Of a stretch of DNA of 64,000 bases, positions 18,434 through 26,887 are shown piece by piece (within the stretch, counting starts at the first letter, position 1; each line of letters starts with the position of its first letter). A model generated the notes under the pieces. That model saw only the letters and a list, made by a program, of their open reading frames with translations. It made no database searches and had not been told where the DNA came from. Source of the DNA: Pararhizobium qamdonense (lineage in GTDB: Bacteria; Pseudomonadota; Alphaproteobacteria; Rhizobiales; Rhizobiaceae); assembly GCF_029277445.1 (NCBI RefSeq), contig NZ_CP119566.1, positions 572,501-636,500 on the forward strand, read 5' to 3'. The translations under genes and the position numbers were made by a program.

Positions 18434-19249
18434 ATGACGCCTGCGCACGACACATCTCAAAAGGGCGACTATCCCTGGTGGCTGGTCGCCCTTGCCGTGA
18501 TCGCCGTGGCGCTGGCCGTGGTGATCATGTCCAGTGGTGTGTACCGCCAGGTCTTCGCCATTGTTTCCACCGGTATCGGCATCACCATTTTCGTCACTTT
18601 GTGCGGCTTTTTCTTCGCCACGGTGCTCGGGCTCGCCATCGCGCTGATGGCGCTGTCGGACCGGGCAACGCTGCGCCAGATCGCCCGTTTCTACACCGAG
18701 GTGATCCGCGGCATCCCGATTCTGGTTCTGCTGTTCTACATCGCCTTTGCCGGCGCCCCCGCCCTGGTCGCCGCCATCAATTTTCTCCTCTCGCCGCTGA
18801 TTTCCGCCGGTGCCATGGAGCCGATGGTGGTGCGCGACCTCTCCCTGATGTGGCGGGCGATCATCGCGCTTTCGATCGGCTATTCTGCCTTCATCGCCGA
18901 AGTGTTCCGTGCTGGCATCCTGTCGGTCGACAAGGGGCAGATCGAGGCGGCCAAGGCGCTCGGCCTGTCGCGCTATCAACGCTTCCGGCTGGTCGTCTTC
19001 CCCCAGGCCATCCGCATCATCCTGCCGCCGCTCGGCAATGATTTCGTGGCAATGGTCAAGGATAGCTCCCTGGTCTCCGTCCTCGGCGTCGCCGATATCA
19101 CCCAGGCAGGCAAGATCTACGCATCCGGCTCGTTCCGCTTCTTCGAAACCTATTCGATCGTGGCATATATTTATCTGATCCTGACGGTCGGCCTGTCGCT
19201 CGGTTTGCGGCGGCTGGAACAGAGACTACGGAAAGGGCAGAGGGCATAG
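18434..19249 (+). CDS. Amino-acid ABC transporter permease (HisMQ type)
   Basis: A 271-residue inner-membrane permease with five to six helices and the EAA coupling loop EAAKALGLSRYQRFRLVVFPQ, diagnostic of the His/Glu/Gln/Arg/opine permease family. It is translated with the preceding binding-protein gene. A single permease could form a homodimer. The ATPase must come from elsewhere in the genome, since the next gene is leuC. Confidence 0.9.
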   Translation: MTPAHDTSQKGDYPWWLVALAVIAVALAVVIMSSGVYRQVFAIVSTGIGITIFVTLCGFFFATVLGLAIALMALSDRATLRQIARFYTEVIRGIPILVLLFYIAFAGAPALVAAINFLLSPLISAGAMEPMVVRDLSLMWRAIIALSIGYSAFIAEVFRAGILSVDKGQIEAAKALGLSRYQRFRLVVFPQAIRIILPPLGNDFVAMVKDSSLVSVLGVADITQAGKIYASGSFRFFETYSIVAYIYLILTVGLSLGLRRLEQRLRKGQRA

Positions 19250-19261
19250 GTTGACTGCCGC

Positions 19262-19393
19262 AACCCTCTTCTCCCCAGCGGGGAGAAGGTGCCCGAAGGG
19301 CGGATGAGGGGGCGGAACGCCTCCGATTTCGTGGAAAGACCCCCTCATCGCCTTACTGCGTTCGGCACATCTCCCCGCTGAGGAGAAGGGGGA
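19262..19393. repeat. RIME-like inverted repeat pair
   Basis: Two units in opposite orientation, about 19265-19320 (CTTCTCCCCAGCGGGGAGAAG) and 19340-19393 (CTCATCGCC...TCTCCCCGCTGAGGAGA). They are related to the units at 2.1, 48.9 and 54.5 kb. The pair closes the amino-acid transporter operon. Confidence 0.8.
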
Positions 19394-19425
19394 GATGGCG
19401 TGCACCACCACTTTCATCTGTCTAA

Positions 19426-19454
19426 TTGCCGAACCGTCAAAATATTGCTATATC
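19426..19454 (+). promoter_or_regulatory. Candidate sigma-70 promoter for leuC
   Basis: TTGCCG and TATATC are separated by 17 bases. The AT-rich stretch stands out from its surroundings and lies about 235 bases before the leuC start, implying a long leader. This is prediction from sequence only. Confidence 0.4.
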
Positions 19455-19605
19455 CGCCTCCATGGAATCCAAATTCGGATGTTACGAGCAGAAAATCGTC
19501 GTGCTGCAGGACCACAAGCGTCTGCCGGCACGGTTTTTTGCGTGCGTTTCCGGCGCGTTGAGCAGCCGGCTTATCTGACCGCCGGGGCTTGACCCGGCCG
19601 GGTGA

Positions 19606-19634
19606 CCGGCGCCTTCGCCGGAATTTTCCTTTTT
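19606..19634 (+). terminator. Terminator-like hairpin in the leuC leader
   Basis: The perfect stem CCGGCG-CCTT-CGCCGG is followed by AATTTTCCTTTTT. It lies 54 bases before the leuC start codon and after the candidate promoter, so it may act as an attenuator, or it may end upstream transcription. Confidence 0.55.
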
Positions 19635-19675
19635 CACAATGCCCGAACTTCTTCACAATGCCCAAACTTCACAAT
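19633..19675 (+). repeat. Three short direct repeats before leuC
   Basis: TTCACAAT occurs at 19633, 19652 and 19668; the first two continue with GCCC(G/A)AACTT. They lie between the terminator-like hairpin and the leuC start codon. Confidence 0.6.
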
Positions 19676-19687
19676 GGATGCACAGCC

Positions 19688-21097
19688 ATGAGCGCACCGC
19701 GTACCCTCTACGACAAGATCTGGGACGACCATCTGGTCGATCAGCAGGATGACGGAACCTGTCTTCTCTATATCGATCGCCATCTCGTTCACGAAGTGAC
19801 GAGCCCGCAGGCGTTCGAAGGCCTTCGCTTGACGAACCGTCAGGTCCGGGCTCCGCAAAAGACGCTGGCAGTCGTCGATCACAATGTGCCGACCTCGCCG
19901 GATCGCCATCTTGGCATCAAGAACGAGGAAAGCCGGATCCAGGTCGAGGCGCTCGCCCAGAATGCGGCCGATTTCGGCGTTGAATATTATTCGGCCAGCG
20001 ATATCCGCCAGGGCATCGTCCACATTGTCGGGCCGGAACAGGGCTTTACCCTGCCGGGCATGACCATCGTCTGCGGCGATAGCCACACGTCCACGCACGG
20101 CGCTTTCGGCGCACTGGCCCACGGTATCGGCACGTCCGAGGTCGAGCACGTGCTTGCCACCCAGACGCTGATCCAGAAGAAGGCCAAGAACATGCTGGTG
20201 CGTGTCGATGGCGTTCTGCCGGAACATGTCACCGCCAAGGATATCATTCTTGCGATCATCGGCGAGATCGGCACGGCCGGCGGTACCGGCAGCGTCATCG
20301 AATTTGCCGGCGAAGCCATCCGCGCGCTGTCGATGGAAGGCCGCATGACGGTCTGCAACATGACGATCGAAGGCGGTGCCCGTGCGGGCCTGATCGCGCC
20401 GGACGAAAAGACCTTCGAATATATCAAGGGAAAACCGCGCGCGCCGAAGGGCGAGGATCTCGAAAAGGCCATCGCCTACTGGAAGACGCTGCAGACCGAC
20501 GAAGGCGCGCATTATGACCGCGTCGTCGTTTTGAATGCCGCCGACCTTCCTCCGATCGTGTCCTGGGGTTCCTCGCCGGAAGACGTCATTTCTGTTCAGG
20601 GCATCGTGCCGAACCCGGACGAAATCGCCGACGAAAACAAGCGCACCTCCAAGTGGCGCGCGCTCGATTATATGGGCCTGAAGCCGGGCACGAAGATCAC
20701 CGATATCACGATCGACCGCGTCTTCATCGGCTCCTGCACCAATGGCCGCATCGAGGACCTGCGCGAAGTCGCCAAGGTCGTCGAAGGCAGGACCGTTGCC
20801 TCGACGGTTTCGGCGATGATCGTTCCCGGCTCCGGCCTCGTCAAGGAACAGGCGGAGGCCGAAGGTCTCGACGTGATCTTCAAGGCAGCCGGTTTCGACT
20901 GGCGCGAGCCCGGGTGCTCCATGTGTCTCGCCATGAACGACGACCGCCTGAAGCCCGGCGAACGCTGCGCCTCCACCTCCAACCGCAACTTCGAAGGCCG
21001 CCAGGGCTTCAAGGGCCGCACACACCTCGTCTCGCCTGCGATGGCTGCTGCGGCGGCGGTCTCGGGCCATTTCGTCGATATCCGCGACTGGAAATGA
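19688..21097 (+). CDS. leuC: 3-isopropylmalate dehydratase large subunit LeuC
   Basis: Large subunit of isopropylmalate isomerase, leucine pathway, with a 4Fe-4S cluster. The 469 residues show [20 protein letters not shown] and the cluster cysteines in [14 protein letters not shown] and [11 protein letters not shown], at aconitase-family spacing. The ATG at 19688 gives the canonical start [17 protein letters not shown]; an upstream extension translates the leader hairpin and is rejected. leuD is not adjacent, as usual in rhizobia. Confidence 0.97.
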   Translation: MSAPRTLYDKIWDDHLVDQQDDGTCLLYIDRHLVHEVTSPQAFEGLRLTNRQVRAPQKTLAVVDHNVPTSPDRHLGIKNEESRIQVEALAQNAADFGVEYYSASDIRQGIVHIVGPEQGFTLPGMTIVCGDSHTSTHGAFGALAHGIGTSEVEHVLATQTLIQKKAKNMLVRVDGVLPEHVTAKDIILAIIGEIGTAGGTGSVIEFAGEAIRALSMEGRMTVCNMTIEGGARAGLIAPDEKTFEYIKGKPRAPKGEDLEKAIAYWKTLQTDEGAHYDRVVVLNAADLPPIVSWGSSPEDVISVQGIVPNPDEIADENKRTSKWRALDYMGLKPGTKITDITIDRVFIGSCTNGRIEDLREVAKVVEGRTVASTVSAMIVPGSGLVKEQAEAEGLDVIFKAAGFDWREPGCSMCLAMNDDRLKPGERCASTSNRNFEGRQGFKGRTHLVSPAMAAAAAVSGHFVDIRDWK

Positions 21098-21104
21098 GGT
21101 TTCT

Positions 21105-21233
21105 ACCCTCCCCTTGAGGGGGAGGGTCGGACCGCAGGTCCGGGGTGGGGTGATCTGCCGCCTGCCTCAACGTTTGCGGTCGTCACCCCCACCCGCAGCT
21201 TTGCTGCGACCTCCCCCCTCAAGGGGGAGGCGG
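21105..21233. repeat. Palindromic repeat pair, second family
   Basis: Two inverted units, about 21105-21152 (CCCTCCCCTTGAGGGGGAGGG) and 21185-21233 (CCCCCTCAAGGGGGAGG). This family, built on CCCTTGAGGGGGAG, differs from the TTCTCCCC..GGGGAGAA family and recurs near 34.1 kb. Confidence 0.75.
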
Positions 21234-21243
21234 AAAGACGACA

Positions 21244-21774
21244 ATGACCCGGAATTCCAACCACCGCCGCCTCATCATCCTCCGCCACGCCAAGTCCGCC
21301 TGGCCCGATGGTGTCATCGACGAGGAGCGTCCGCTGTCTGATCGCGGACGCAAGGCGGCCCCCGTCATCGGCGCCTATATGGCACGTGAAAAACTGATCC
21401 CCGATCTCGCCCTCGTATCACCGGCCCGCCGCGCACGGGAGACTTGGCAGCTTGTCCATGAGGCTTTGCCGGACGGCGTAGCGGAGCGTCCGGCTGCCGG
21501 TCTTTACGAGGTTCCTGCAGACAATATTCTTGCGGTGATCCAGGCTACCGAACAAAATATCCGCACCCTGCTGCTTGTCGGGCATAATCCGGGCTTGGAG
21601 GACCTTGCGTCGTTGCTCGTGAAAGATGGCGATGCCGGTGCTGTCGCCAGGATACGCGAAAAATTCCCGACGGCCGGTCTTGCGGTGATCGATTTCGAGA
21701 TCGGCGGATGGGATGCGGTTGCAGCAGGGACCGGGTATCTTGAGCGGTTCGTGACGCCGCGTTTTCTGGGCTGA
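21244..21774 (+). CDS. SixA-like histidine phosphatase
   Basis: A 176-residue protein of the histidine phosphatase superfamily. The phosphohistidine motif is LRHAKSAW (13-20, His15), with further conserved residues in SPARRARETW and VGHNPGLEDLA (second active-site histidine). SixA in E. coli dephosphorylates phosphohistidine on PTS-type proteins; the target here is unknown. It follows leuC across a repeat pair. Confidence 0.87.
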   Translation: MTRNSNHRRLIILRHAKSAWPDGVIDEERPLSDRGRKAAPVIGAYMAREKLIPDLALVSPARRARETWQLVHEALPDGVAERPAAGLYEVPADNILAVIQATEQNIRTLLLVGHNPGLEDLASLLVKDGDAGAVARIREKFPTAGLAVIDFEIGGWDAVAAGTGYLERFVTPRFLG

Positions 21775-21785
21775 CGGCGCTCGCG

Positions 21786-22334
21786 CTACAGGACTTTGAC
21801 CACCGTGCCCCGCCGCATGAACCGCAAGAGCCGCTTCATGGCCGGCAGGCTGACCGCCACGCAGCCTTCCGTCGGCGGATAGCCTGGTTTGGCAAGGTGG
21901 AAGAAGATCGCCGAGCCGCCATTTCGTTTGCGGCTGCGCAGGTTCCAGTCCATCACCAGGCAGACATCATAGAGCTTGTCATCCCGGCACATCTTTTCGT
22001 GGCTTGGCGTGAATGGCACGCTGACGGGACGGTTATAAAGCGCGTGGCGGGGTTCGTCGCACCAAAGCAAGTCCTTCGGCGTGAAGCGCAGCGGCAGGGC
22101 GGTTTGCAGGCGGGTGATGCGGTCATGGCGGACATAGCCGCCGATCAGGCGCATGGGCGCGATCGGGGTGGCGCCGTCGCCTTCGCGCTTGCGCGCCGTC
22201 GTGCCGCTGCGGCCGATGGCGGCCTCCTCGGTGCGTCCGGCAAAGGTCACGAGCGCGCGCGTTGGATTTCCGGGCTTGGTCCTGACGGTGATGGTGCGGG
22301 CGGACCTCGCAACCTTTCGGGGTTTCAATCGCAT
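21786..22334 (-). CDS. L,D-transpeptidase (YkuD domain)
   Basis: A 182-residue YkuD-domain protein expected to cross-link peptidoglycan or attach proteins to it. His146 in FFHLAKPG and the catalytic Cys158 in PTEGCVAVS form the classic HxG-like/GC(V)xVS site. The start at 22334 (MRLKPRKVARSARTITV) was chosen; an upstream in-frame ATG at 22514 runs over the promoter of the divergent response-regulator gene. No clear signal peptide is visible. It is divergent from an OmpR-type regulator, a linkage also known near brucellar otpR. Confidence 0.85.
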   Translation of the reverse strand: MRLKPRKVARSARTITVRTKPGNPTRALVTFAGRTEEAAIGRSGTTARKREGDGATPIAPMRLIGGYVRHDRITRLQTALPLRFTPKDLLWCDEPRHALYNRPVSVPFTPSHEKMCRDDKLYDVCLVMDWNLRSRKRNGGSAIFFHLAKPGYPPTEGCVAVSLPAMKRLLRFMRRGTVVKVL

Positions 22335-22476
22335 TTTGCTCACAGTTTTTTGCGTTGTGCGTGATCTGAAACATAACAATAGCACTACACAATATGTAAC
22401 AACCGGGTGAAAGCTTCCGCTGCTTGTCAAAAGCACCGATTGGGTTAGTTTCAACCGGAAGCAAGGAGAAAGACCC

Positions 22477-23160
22477 ATGTCGGCCCGCACCATTCTTCTC
22501 GTCGATGACGACAACGACCTGCGCGAAACACTGGTGGAGCAGCTTGCCCTCTACGAGGAATTCACCATTCTGCAGGAATCGACGGCGGCCAAGGGCATCA
22601 ATACCGCCCGCAACCAGCAGATCGCACTTCTGGTGATGGATGTCGGCCTGCCGGATATGGATGGCCGCGAGGCGGTCAAGCTTCTGCGCAAGGGCGGGTT
22701 CAAGCCGCCGATCATCATGCTGACCGGCCACGATACCGACAGCGATACGATCCTCGGCCTGGAAGCCGGCGCCAACGACTATGTCACCAAGCCCTTCCGC
22801 TTTGCCGTGCTTCTCGCCCGCATCCGGGCGCAGCTGCGCCAGCACGAGCAGAGCGAAGACGCCACCTTCACTGTCGGCCCCTACACGTTCAAACCCGGCC
22901 AGAAGCTCCTGACGCTGGAAAACGGCCAGAAAATCCGGCTCACCGAAAAGGAAGCGGCGATCATCCGCTATCTCTATCGCGCCGAGCAGAAGGTCGTGAC
23001 CCGCGATGTGCTCCTGGAAGAGGTCTGGGGCTATAATTCCGGCGTTACCACCCATACGCTGGAGACCCATGTCTACCGGCTGCGCCAGAAAATCGAACGC
23101 GACCCTTCCAATGCGGAGATTTTGGTGACAGAGAATGGCGGCTACAAGATAGTTCCCTAA
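22477..23160 (+). CDS. OmpR-family response regulator, CenR/OtpR-like
   Basis: A 227-residue regulator. The receiver domain has Asp10/Asp11, the phosphoacceptor Asp55 (LVMDVGLPD), Thr83 and Lys105 (VTKPF); the DNA-binding winged helix spans about 130-227 (LTEKEAAIIRYLYR; THTLETHVYRLRQKIE; ENGGYKIVP). Sequence and the cyclic-nucleotide-binding gene downstream match the CenR/OtpR group that controls envelope growth in Caulobacter and Brucella. This assignment is from memory of the family. No sensor kinase gene is adjacent. Confidence 0.85.
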   Translation: MSARTILLVDDDNDLRETLVEQLALYEEFTILQESTAAKGINTARNQQIALLVMDVGLPDMDGREAVKLLRKGGFKPPIIMLTGHDTDSDTILGLEAGANDYVTKPFRFAVLLARIRAQLRQHEQSEDATFTVGPYTFKPGQKLLTLENGQKIRLTEKEAAIIRYLYRAEQKVVTRDVLLEEVWGYNSGVTTHTLETHVYRLRQKIERDPSNAEILVTENGGYKIVP

Positions 23161-23211
23161 CGCCTGAGGCTTGATCCCATCCGGTGTCATGCCTCGCTTC
23201 GAGGTATCCCT

Positions 23212-23667
23212 TTGTCGCTGAACGACGATATCGCCCTTTTGTCCCTCGTGCCGCTGTTTGCGAATATCGATGACGACAAGCTGCGGCTGATCGCCTTCGG
23301 TGCCGAGCGCCGGCGCCTCAACAGGGGGCAGCAGTTGTTTCGCGAGGGCGCGCCGGCCGATTGCGCCTATGCCATTGCCAGCGGCTCCGTCACGCTGACG
23401 CGCCATCTCGTCGATGGCCGTGTCGAGGTGGTCGACACCGTTGGGCGCGGCACGCTGTTGTCCGAGTTGGCGATGATTTCCTTTGTCGAGCGCAAGTTCA
23501 CGGCGACCGCCGAGGAAGACAGCGAAGTCATCCGCATCAACCGGCCGTTGTTTCGCCGCATGCTGGAGGAATATCCGGAGGTCGCGGTCGTCGTCGAGGG
23601 CCGGATCAAGGCAAACCTGCAGGCGATGATCAGCGCCATGCAGAAGCTCGCGCCGAAATTCGGATAG
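23212..23667 (+). CDS. Cyclic nucleotide-binding domain protein
   Basis: A 151-residue single cNMP-binding (CAP-like) domain with no DNA-binding domain. It has the beta-roll start LSLVPLFANIDDDKLRLIAFGAERR and the RLNRGQQLFREGAPADCAYAIASGSV stretch of the fold. The phosphate-binding cassette (GTLLSELAMI) keeps the GE.A-like arrangement only loosely. The apparent start is TTG at 23212, 51 bases after the response regulator, suggesting one operon. It may be a regulatory subunit, possibly acting on the same envelope pathway. Confidence 0.82.
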   Translation: MSLNDDIALLSLVPLFANIDDDKLRLIAFGAERRRLNRGQQLFREGAPADCAYAIASGSVTLTRHLVDGRVEVVDTVGRGTLLSELAMISFVERKFTATAEEDSEVIRINRPLFRRMLEEYPEVAVVVEGRIKANLQAMISAMQKLAPKFG

Positions 23668-23809
23668 GCGTTTCCTTGCAAGAGCGTTTCCTTTGAGGAG
23701 ACAGTGTGTTTCGATTGTCGCGCGTCCGCAGCCGCGACTTGCTCTTTCGCGCGCGGTAGTTCTTCCCCATCTATCGGACAACACATCGCCATTAGCGGGA
23801 TAGACAATC

Positions 23810-24832
23810 ATGAAGAAAATCGGATTCCTTTCGTTCGGGCACTGGTCGCCCTCGCCGCAATCGGGCACGCGCTCGGCTGGTGACGCGCTGCTGCAGTCGA
23901 TCGATCTGGCTGTTGCCGCCGAAGAGCTGGGCGCCGACGGCGCCTATGTCCGCGTCCACCATTTTGCCCGGCAGCTTGCCGCGCCCTTTCCGCTTCTGGC
24001 CGCCATCGGTGCCCGGACGAAGTCGATCGAGATCGGCACGGCCGTGATCGACATGCGCTATGAAAATCCGCTCTATATGGCCGAAGATGCCGGCAGCGCC
24101 GACCTGATATCGAACGGCCGCCTGCAGCTGGGCATCAGCCGCGGTTCGCCCGAGCAGGTGATCGACGGCTGGCGCTATTTCGGATTTGAGCCGCAGGACG
24201 GCGCAAGCGATGCCGACATGGCCCGCGCGCATACGCAAGCGTTTCTGGAGGTTTTGAAAGGCCAGGGCTTTGCCCAGCCCAACCCGCGTCCGATGTTTCC
24301 CAATCCGCCGGGCCTGCTGCGGCTTGAGCCGCATTCGGAAGGCTTGCGCGAGCGCATCTGGTGGGGTGCGAGCTCGAATGCCACGGCGATCTGGGCTGCC
24401 AAGCTCGGCATGAACCTGCAGAGCTCGACGTTGAAGAACGACGAAACCGGCGAGCCCTTCCACGTCCAGCAGGCCGCGCAGATCCGCGCCTACCGCCAGG
24501 CCTTCCAGGAGGCGGGCCATGCGCGCACGCCGCGCGTGTCGGTCAGCCGTAGCATTTTCCCGCTGGTCGATGACCGCGACCGCGCCTATTTCGGTGGCGC
24601 CAGCAAGGAAAGCGATACGATCGGTTATATCGATGACCAGACACGGGCGATCTTCGGCCGCTCCTATGCCGCAGAACCCGAAGCGCTCATCCGGCAGCTG
24701 GCTGAGGACGAGGCAATCGCGGAGGCTGATACCCTGCTCCTCACCGTCCCGAACCAGCTGGGCGTGGATTACAACGCCCATGTCATCGAGGCGGTCTTGA
24801 AGCATATCGCCCCGGCGCTGGGCTGGCGGTAG
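23810..24832 (+). CDS. LLM-class flavin-dependent oxidoreductase
   Basis: A 340-residue luciferase-like monooxygenase (TIM barrel). The start MKKIGFLSFGHWSP, the segment ARTKSIEIGTAVIDMRYENP and the phosphate-binding NGRLQLGISRGS are characteristic. The substrate is unknown; it would need reduced FMN from a partner reductase not seen here. It is convergent with xthA, with a hairpin between them. Confidence 0.87.
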   Translation: MKKIGFLSFGHWSPSPQSGTRSAGDALLQSIDLAVAAEELGADGAYVRVHHFARQLAAPFPLLAAIGARTKSIEIGTAVIDMRYENPLYMAEDAGSADLISNGRLQLGISRGSPEQVIDGWRYFGFEPQDGASDADMARAHTQAFLEVLKGQGFAQPNPRPMFPNPPGLLRLEPHSEGLRERIWWGASSNATAIWAAKLGMNLQSSTLKNDETGEPFHVQQAAQIRAYRQAFQEAGHARTPRVSVSRSIFPLVDDRDRAYFGGASKESDTIGYIDDQTRAIFGRSYAAEPEALIRQLAEDEAIAEADTLLLTVPNQLGVDYNAHVIEAVLKHIAPALGWR

Positions 24833-24854
24833 GATCTGCTACCGGCATTGATCA

Positions 24855-24886
24855 GGCGCGGCCTTATCCATCAGGAAAGCCGCGCC
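24855..24886. terminator. Convergent-gene hairpin
   Basis: GGCGCGGCCTT (24855-24865) and AAAGCCGCGCC (24876-24886) form an 11-base stem with one mismatch between the LLM gene and xthA. No strong T-run follows on either side, so termination is only probable. Confidence 0.4.
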
Positions 24887-24909
24887 CGATTCAGCCTCTG
24901 TACGAGGCT

Positions 24910-25716
24910 CTAAAGATCGAAATGAGCGATGACCGGGACGTGGTCGGAAGGGCGTTCCCAACCGCGGGCTTCCTTTAGGATGTCGACGCGGGTCAGGTGC
25001 GGGGAAAGGTCGGCGGATGACCAGACATGGTCGAGGCGGCGGCCCTTATTGGCCGCTTCCCAGTCCTTGGCGCGGTAGCTCCACCAGGTATAGAGCTTTT
25101 CCGGCGATGGCGTATGCTGGCGCATCAGATCCACCCAGCCGCCGCCGGTGAGTACTGCCGTCAGGCCTTCGGTCTCGATCGGCGTATGGCTGACGATCTT
25201 TAAGAGTTGCTTGTGCGACCAGACATCGTGCTCCAGCGGCGCGATGTTGAGATCGCCGACGAGGATGGAGGAGATTCCCGCCTCGCTTTCGGCATGCAGC
25301 AGCTTCATCTCGTTGATGAAATCGAGCTTGTGGCCGAATTTCTGGTTGATCGTCCGGTCCGGCTCGTCGCCTCCGGCCGGTACATAGAAATTGTGGAGGC
25401 GGATTCTCTTGCCGGATTTTTCAAACACCACCGAGAGATGCCGGGCATCGCCGACGCCGCAATAGTCGCGCCGGTCGGTCAGCTCATGCAATGGCAGCCG
25501 GGAAATGGTGGCGACGCCGTGATAGCCTTTCTGGCCATGGATCGCGATGTGCTCGTAACCCAGCGCCCTGAGCGGCGTGAAGGGGAAGAGGTCGTTGGTG
25601 ACCTTGGTTTCCTGCAGGCAGAGAATATCGGGGGCTGCCGTCTTCAGGAGATGCTCGACCAGCGGCATGCGCAGGCGCACCGAATTGATGTTCCAGGTCG
25701 CGATCGACAATGCCAT
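24910..25716 (-). CDS. xthA: Exodeoxyribonuclease III
   Basis: AP endonuclease and 3'-5' exonuclease of base excision repair. The 268 residues equal the E. coli length. Motifs: IATWNINSVRLR with metal-binding Asn, CLQETKV with the catalytic Glu, YHGVATISR, VGDLNIAP (Asp/Asn pair) and the final RPSDHVPVIA (Asp-His). ATG 25716 gives the family start MALSIATWNINS; an upstream ATG at 25770 adds 18 unrelated residues. Confidence 0.95.
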   Translation of the reverse strand: MALSIATWNINSVRLRMPLVEHLLKTAAPDILCLQETKVTNDLFPFTPLRALGYEHIAIHGQKGYHGVATISRLPLHELTDRRDYCGVGDARHLSVVFEKSGKRIRLHNFYVPAGGDEPDRTINQKFGHKLDFINEMKLLHAESEAGISSILVGDLNIAPLEHDVWSHKQLLKIVSHTPIETEGLTAVLTGGGWVDLMRQHTPSPEKLYTWWSYRAKDWEAANKGRRLDHVWSSADLSPHLTRVDILKEARGWERPSDHVPVIAHFDL

Positions 25717-26087
25717 GCAAGGATTCTTTCCGTGAAAATGCTGCGTGAAAACGAACGCCGCCTTGCGCATTCGCCTAAGAGGTCTTGGAGGCGTTCATCT
25801 GCGCTCAAGCCCGTTTTGATCGCCGCTAACGGTGATATCTGTTGCCGCTCAGCTTTTCAATTGCCGCGATCCCGCTTCAGGATGCAGCTTTGCGCAGCGC
25901 GTAAAACCCGGTGGCCTTGCGGTTTTATCACCGCGAGGGGTTTGCCCGGACCGTCCGTATGTTCGGAGCAGCATTCTGCTCGAAGGCAGGGATGTCGATG
26001 ACGTCATGACGGTGCGCCGCACAAAGGCGGCGCACCGGACGGGTGGCTTTGAACCTCAAGACCCCTGAACGGACAGGAGCTGTAAAA
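25717..26087. other. Non-coding gap with a perfect hairpin
   Basis: These 371 bases separate two reverse-strand genes. No plausible gene was found. GGTGCGCCGC (26011-26020) and GCGGCGCACC (26027-26036) are perfect 10-bp arms around ACAAAG, but there is no T-run. The palindrome ATGACGTCAT precedes the hairpin at 26000-26009. Confidence 0.6.
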
Positions 26088-26738
26088 TCACTGTTTGGGA
26101 ATCTGGAAGACCTTGTCGTCCATCGGCACGCCGTTCTTGACGTTGAAGATCATCACCGAGGTGTCCTTCTTCTGCGCGTCGGTGATGGTCCACTGGCGCA
26201 GGTCGTAGGTCTTCGGGTCAAACATCAGGGTGATCGTCGCATCGCCGAAGATGGTGCGGTCACCGAGCACGATGGTGATCAGGTCCGGCTCTTCCTTGAC
26301 ATCGCGAACCATCTTGCCGCTCAGGTCGATCTCGTCCGACAGGAGCAGCTTCAGCGGGGTCTTTGACAGGGGATAGACGTCCCAGGTCTTCATTTTCTGG
26401 TTGCCGATGACCACGGTCCGGCCGTCGGAAATCACCCGCATTGGCGAGGGGGCATCATAGTTGAAGCGGATTTTTCCGGGGCGGCTGATGAAGAACTTGC
26501 CGCCGGTCTGTTCGCCGCGCGGGCCGAACTGTACGAACTCGCCGCTCATGGTTTTGACCGAGGCGAAATGGTTGGCGATCTTTTGCGCGACAACTGACTG
26601 CTGCGCCTGCGCGGGTTCGATGGGCATGCCGATGAAGGCCAGGGCAGCGACAACGGCAAGACCGCCGACGAAGGTGCGGCGTGACAAAGACAGACGTTTC
26701 GTATCCTGTTCAAAATGGCCGGTTCCGGTGTCTGTCAT
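26088..26738 (-). CDS. lolA: Outer-membrane lipoprotein carrier LolA
   Basis: Periplasmic chaperone that carries lipoproteins from LolCDE to the outer membrane. The protein (216 residues from ATG 26738, behind AAGGAG) has a signal region LSRRTFVGGLAVVAALAFIG ending AQAQ, then the LolA core: MSGEFVQFGPRGEQTGGKFF, PGKIRFNYDAPSPMRVISDG and YDLRQWTITDAQKKDTSV. The paired arginines give the signal a Tat-like look, unusual for LolA. It lies just downstream of ftsK on the same strand, a conserved alphaproteobacterial arrangement. Confidence 0.9.
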   Translation of the reverse strand: MTDTGTGHFEQDTKRLSLSRRTFVGGLAVVAALAFIGMPIEPAQAQQSVVAQKIANHFASVKTMSGEFVQFGPRGEQTGGKFFISRPGKIRFNYDAPSPMRVISDGRTVVIGNQKMKTWDVYPLSKTPLKLLLSDEIDLSGKMVRDVKEEPDLITIVLGDRTIFGDATITLMFDPKTYDLRQWTITDAQKKDTSVMIFNVKNGVPMDDKVFQIPKQ

Positions 26739-26887
26739 CGCAATCTCCTTCATTTCCAGTCTCATGTGGAGCGCAAGTACGGCACCTTCAAGGCCTTTGC
26801 CGCGCGCATCGTCATTTCGCCGTGAGGCCATTCCCGGCAGGGCTTCGCCGGGAATGCCGCTTTGCCGTCAACGGCTTGCTTCAAGAT

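Noticed and set aside
22123..23868. Reverse open frame of about 581 codons
   Set aside because: Antisense to the response regulator and cNMP gene, which carry clear domain motifs; it also overlaps the L,D-transpeptidase frame.
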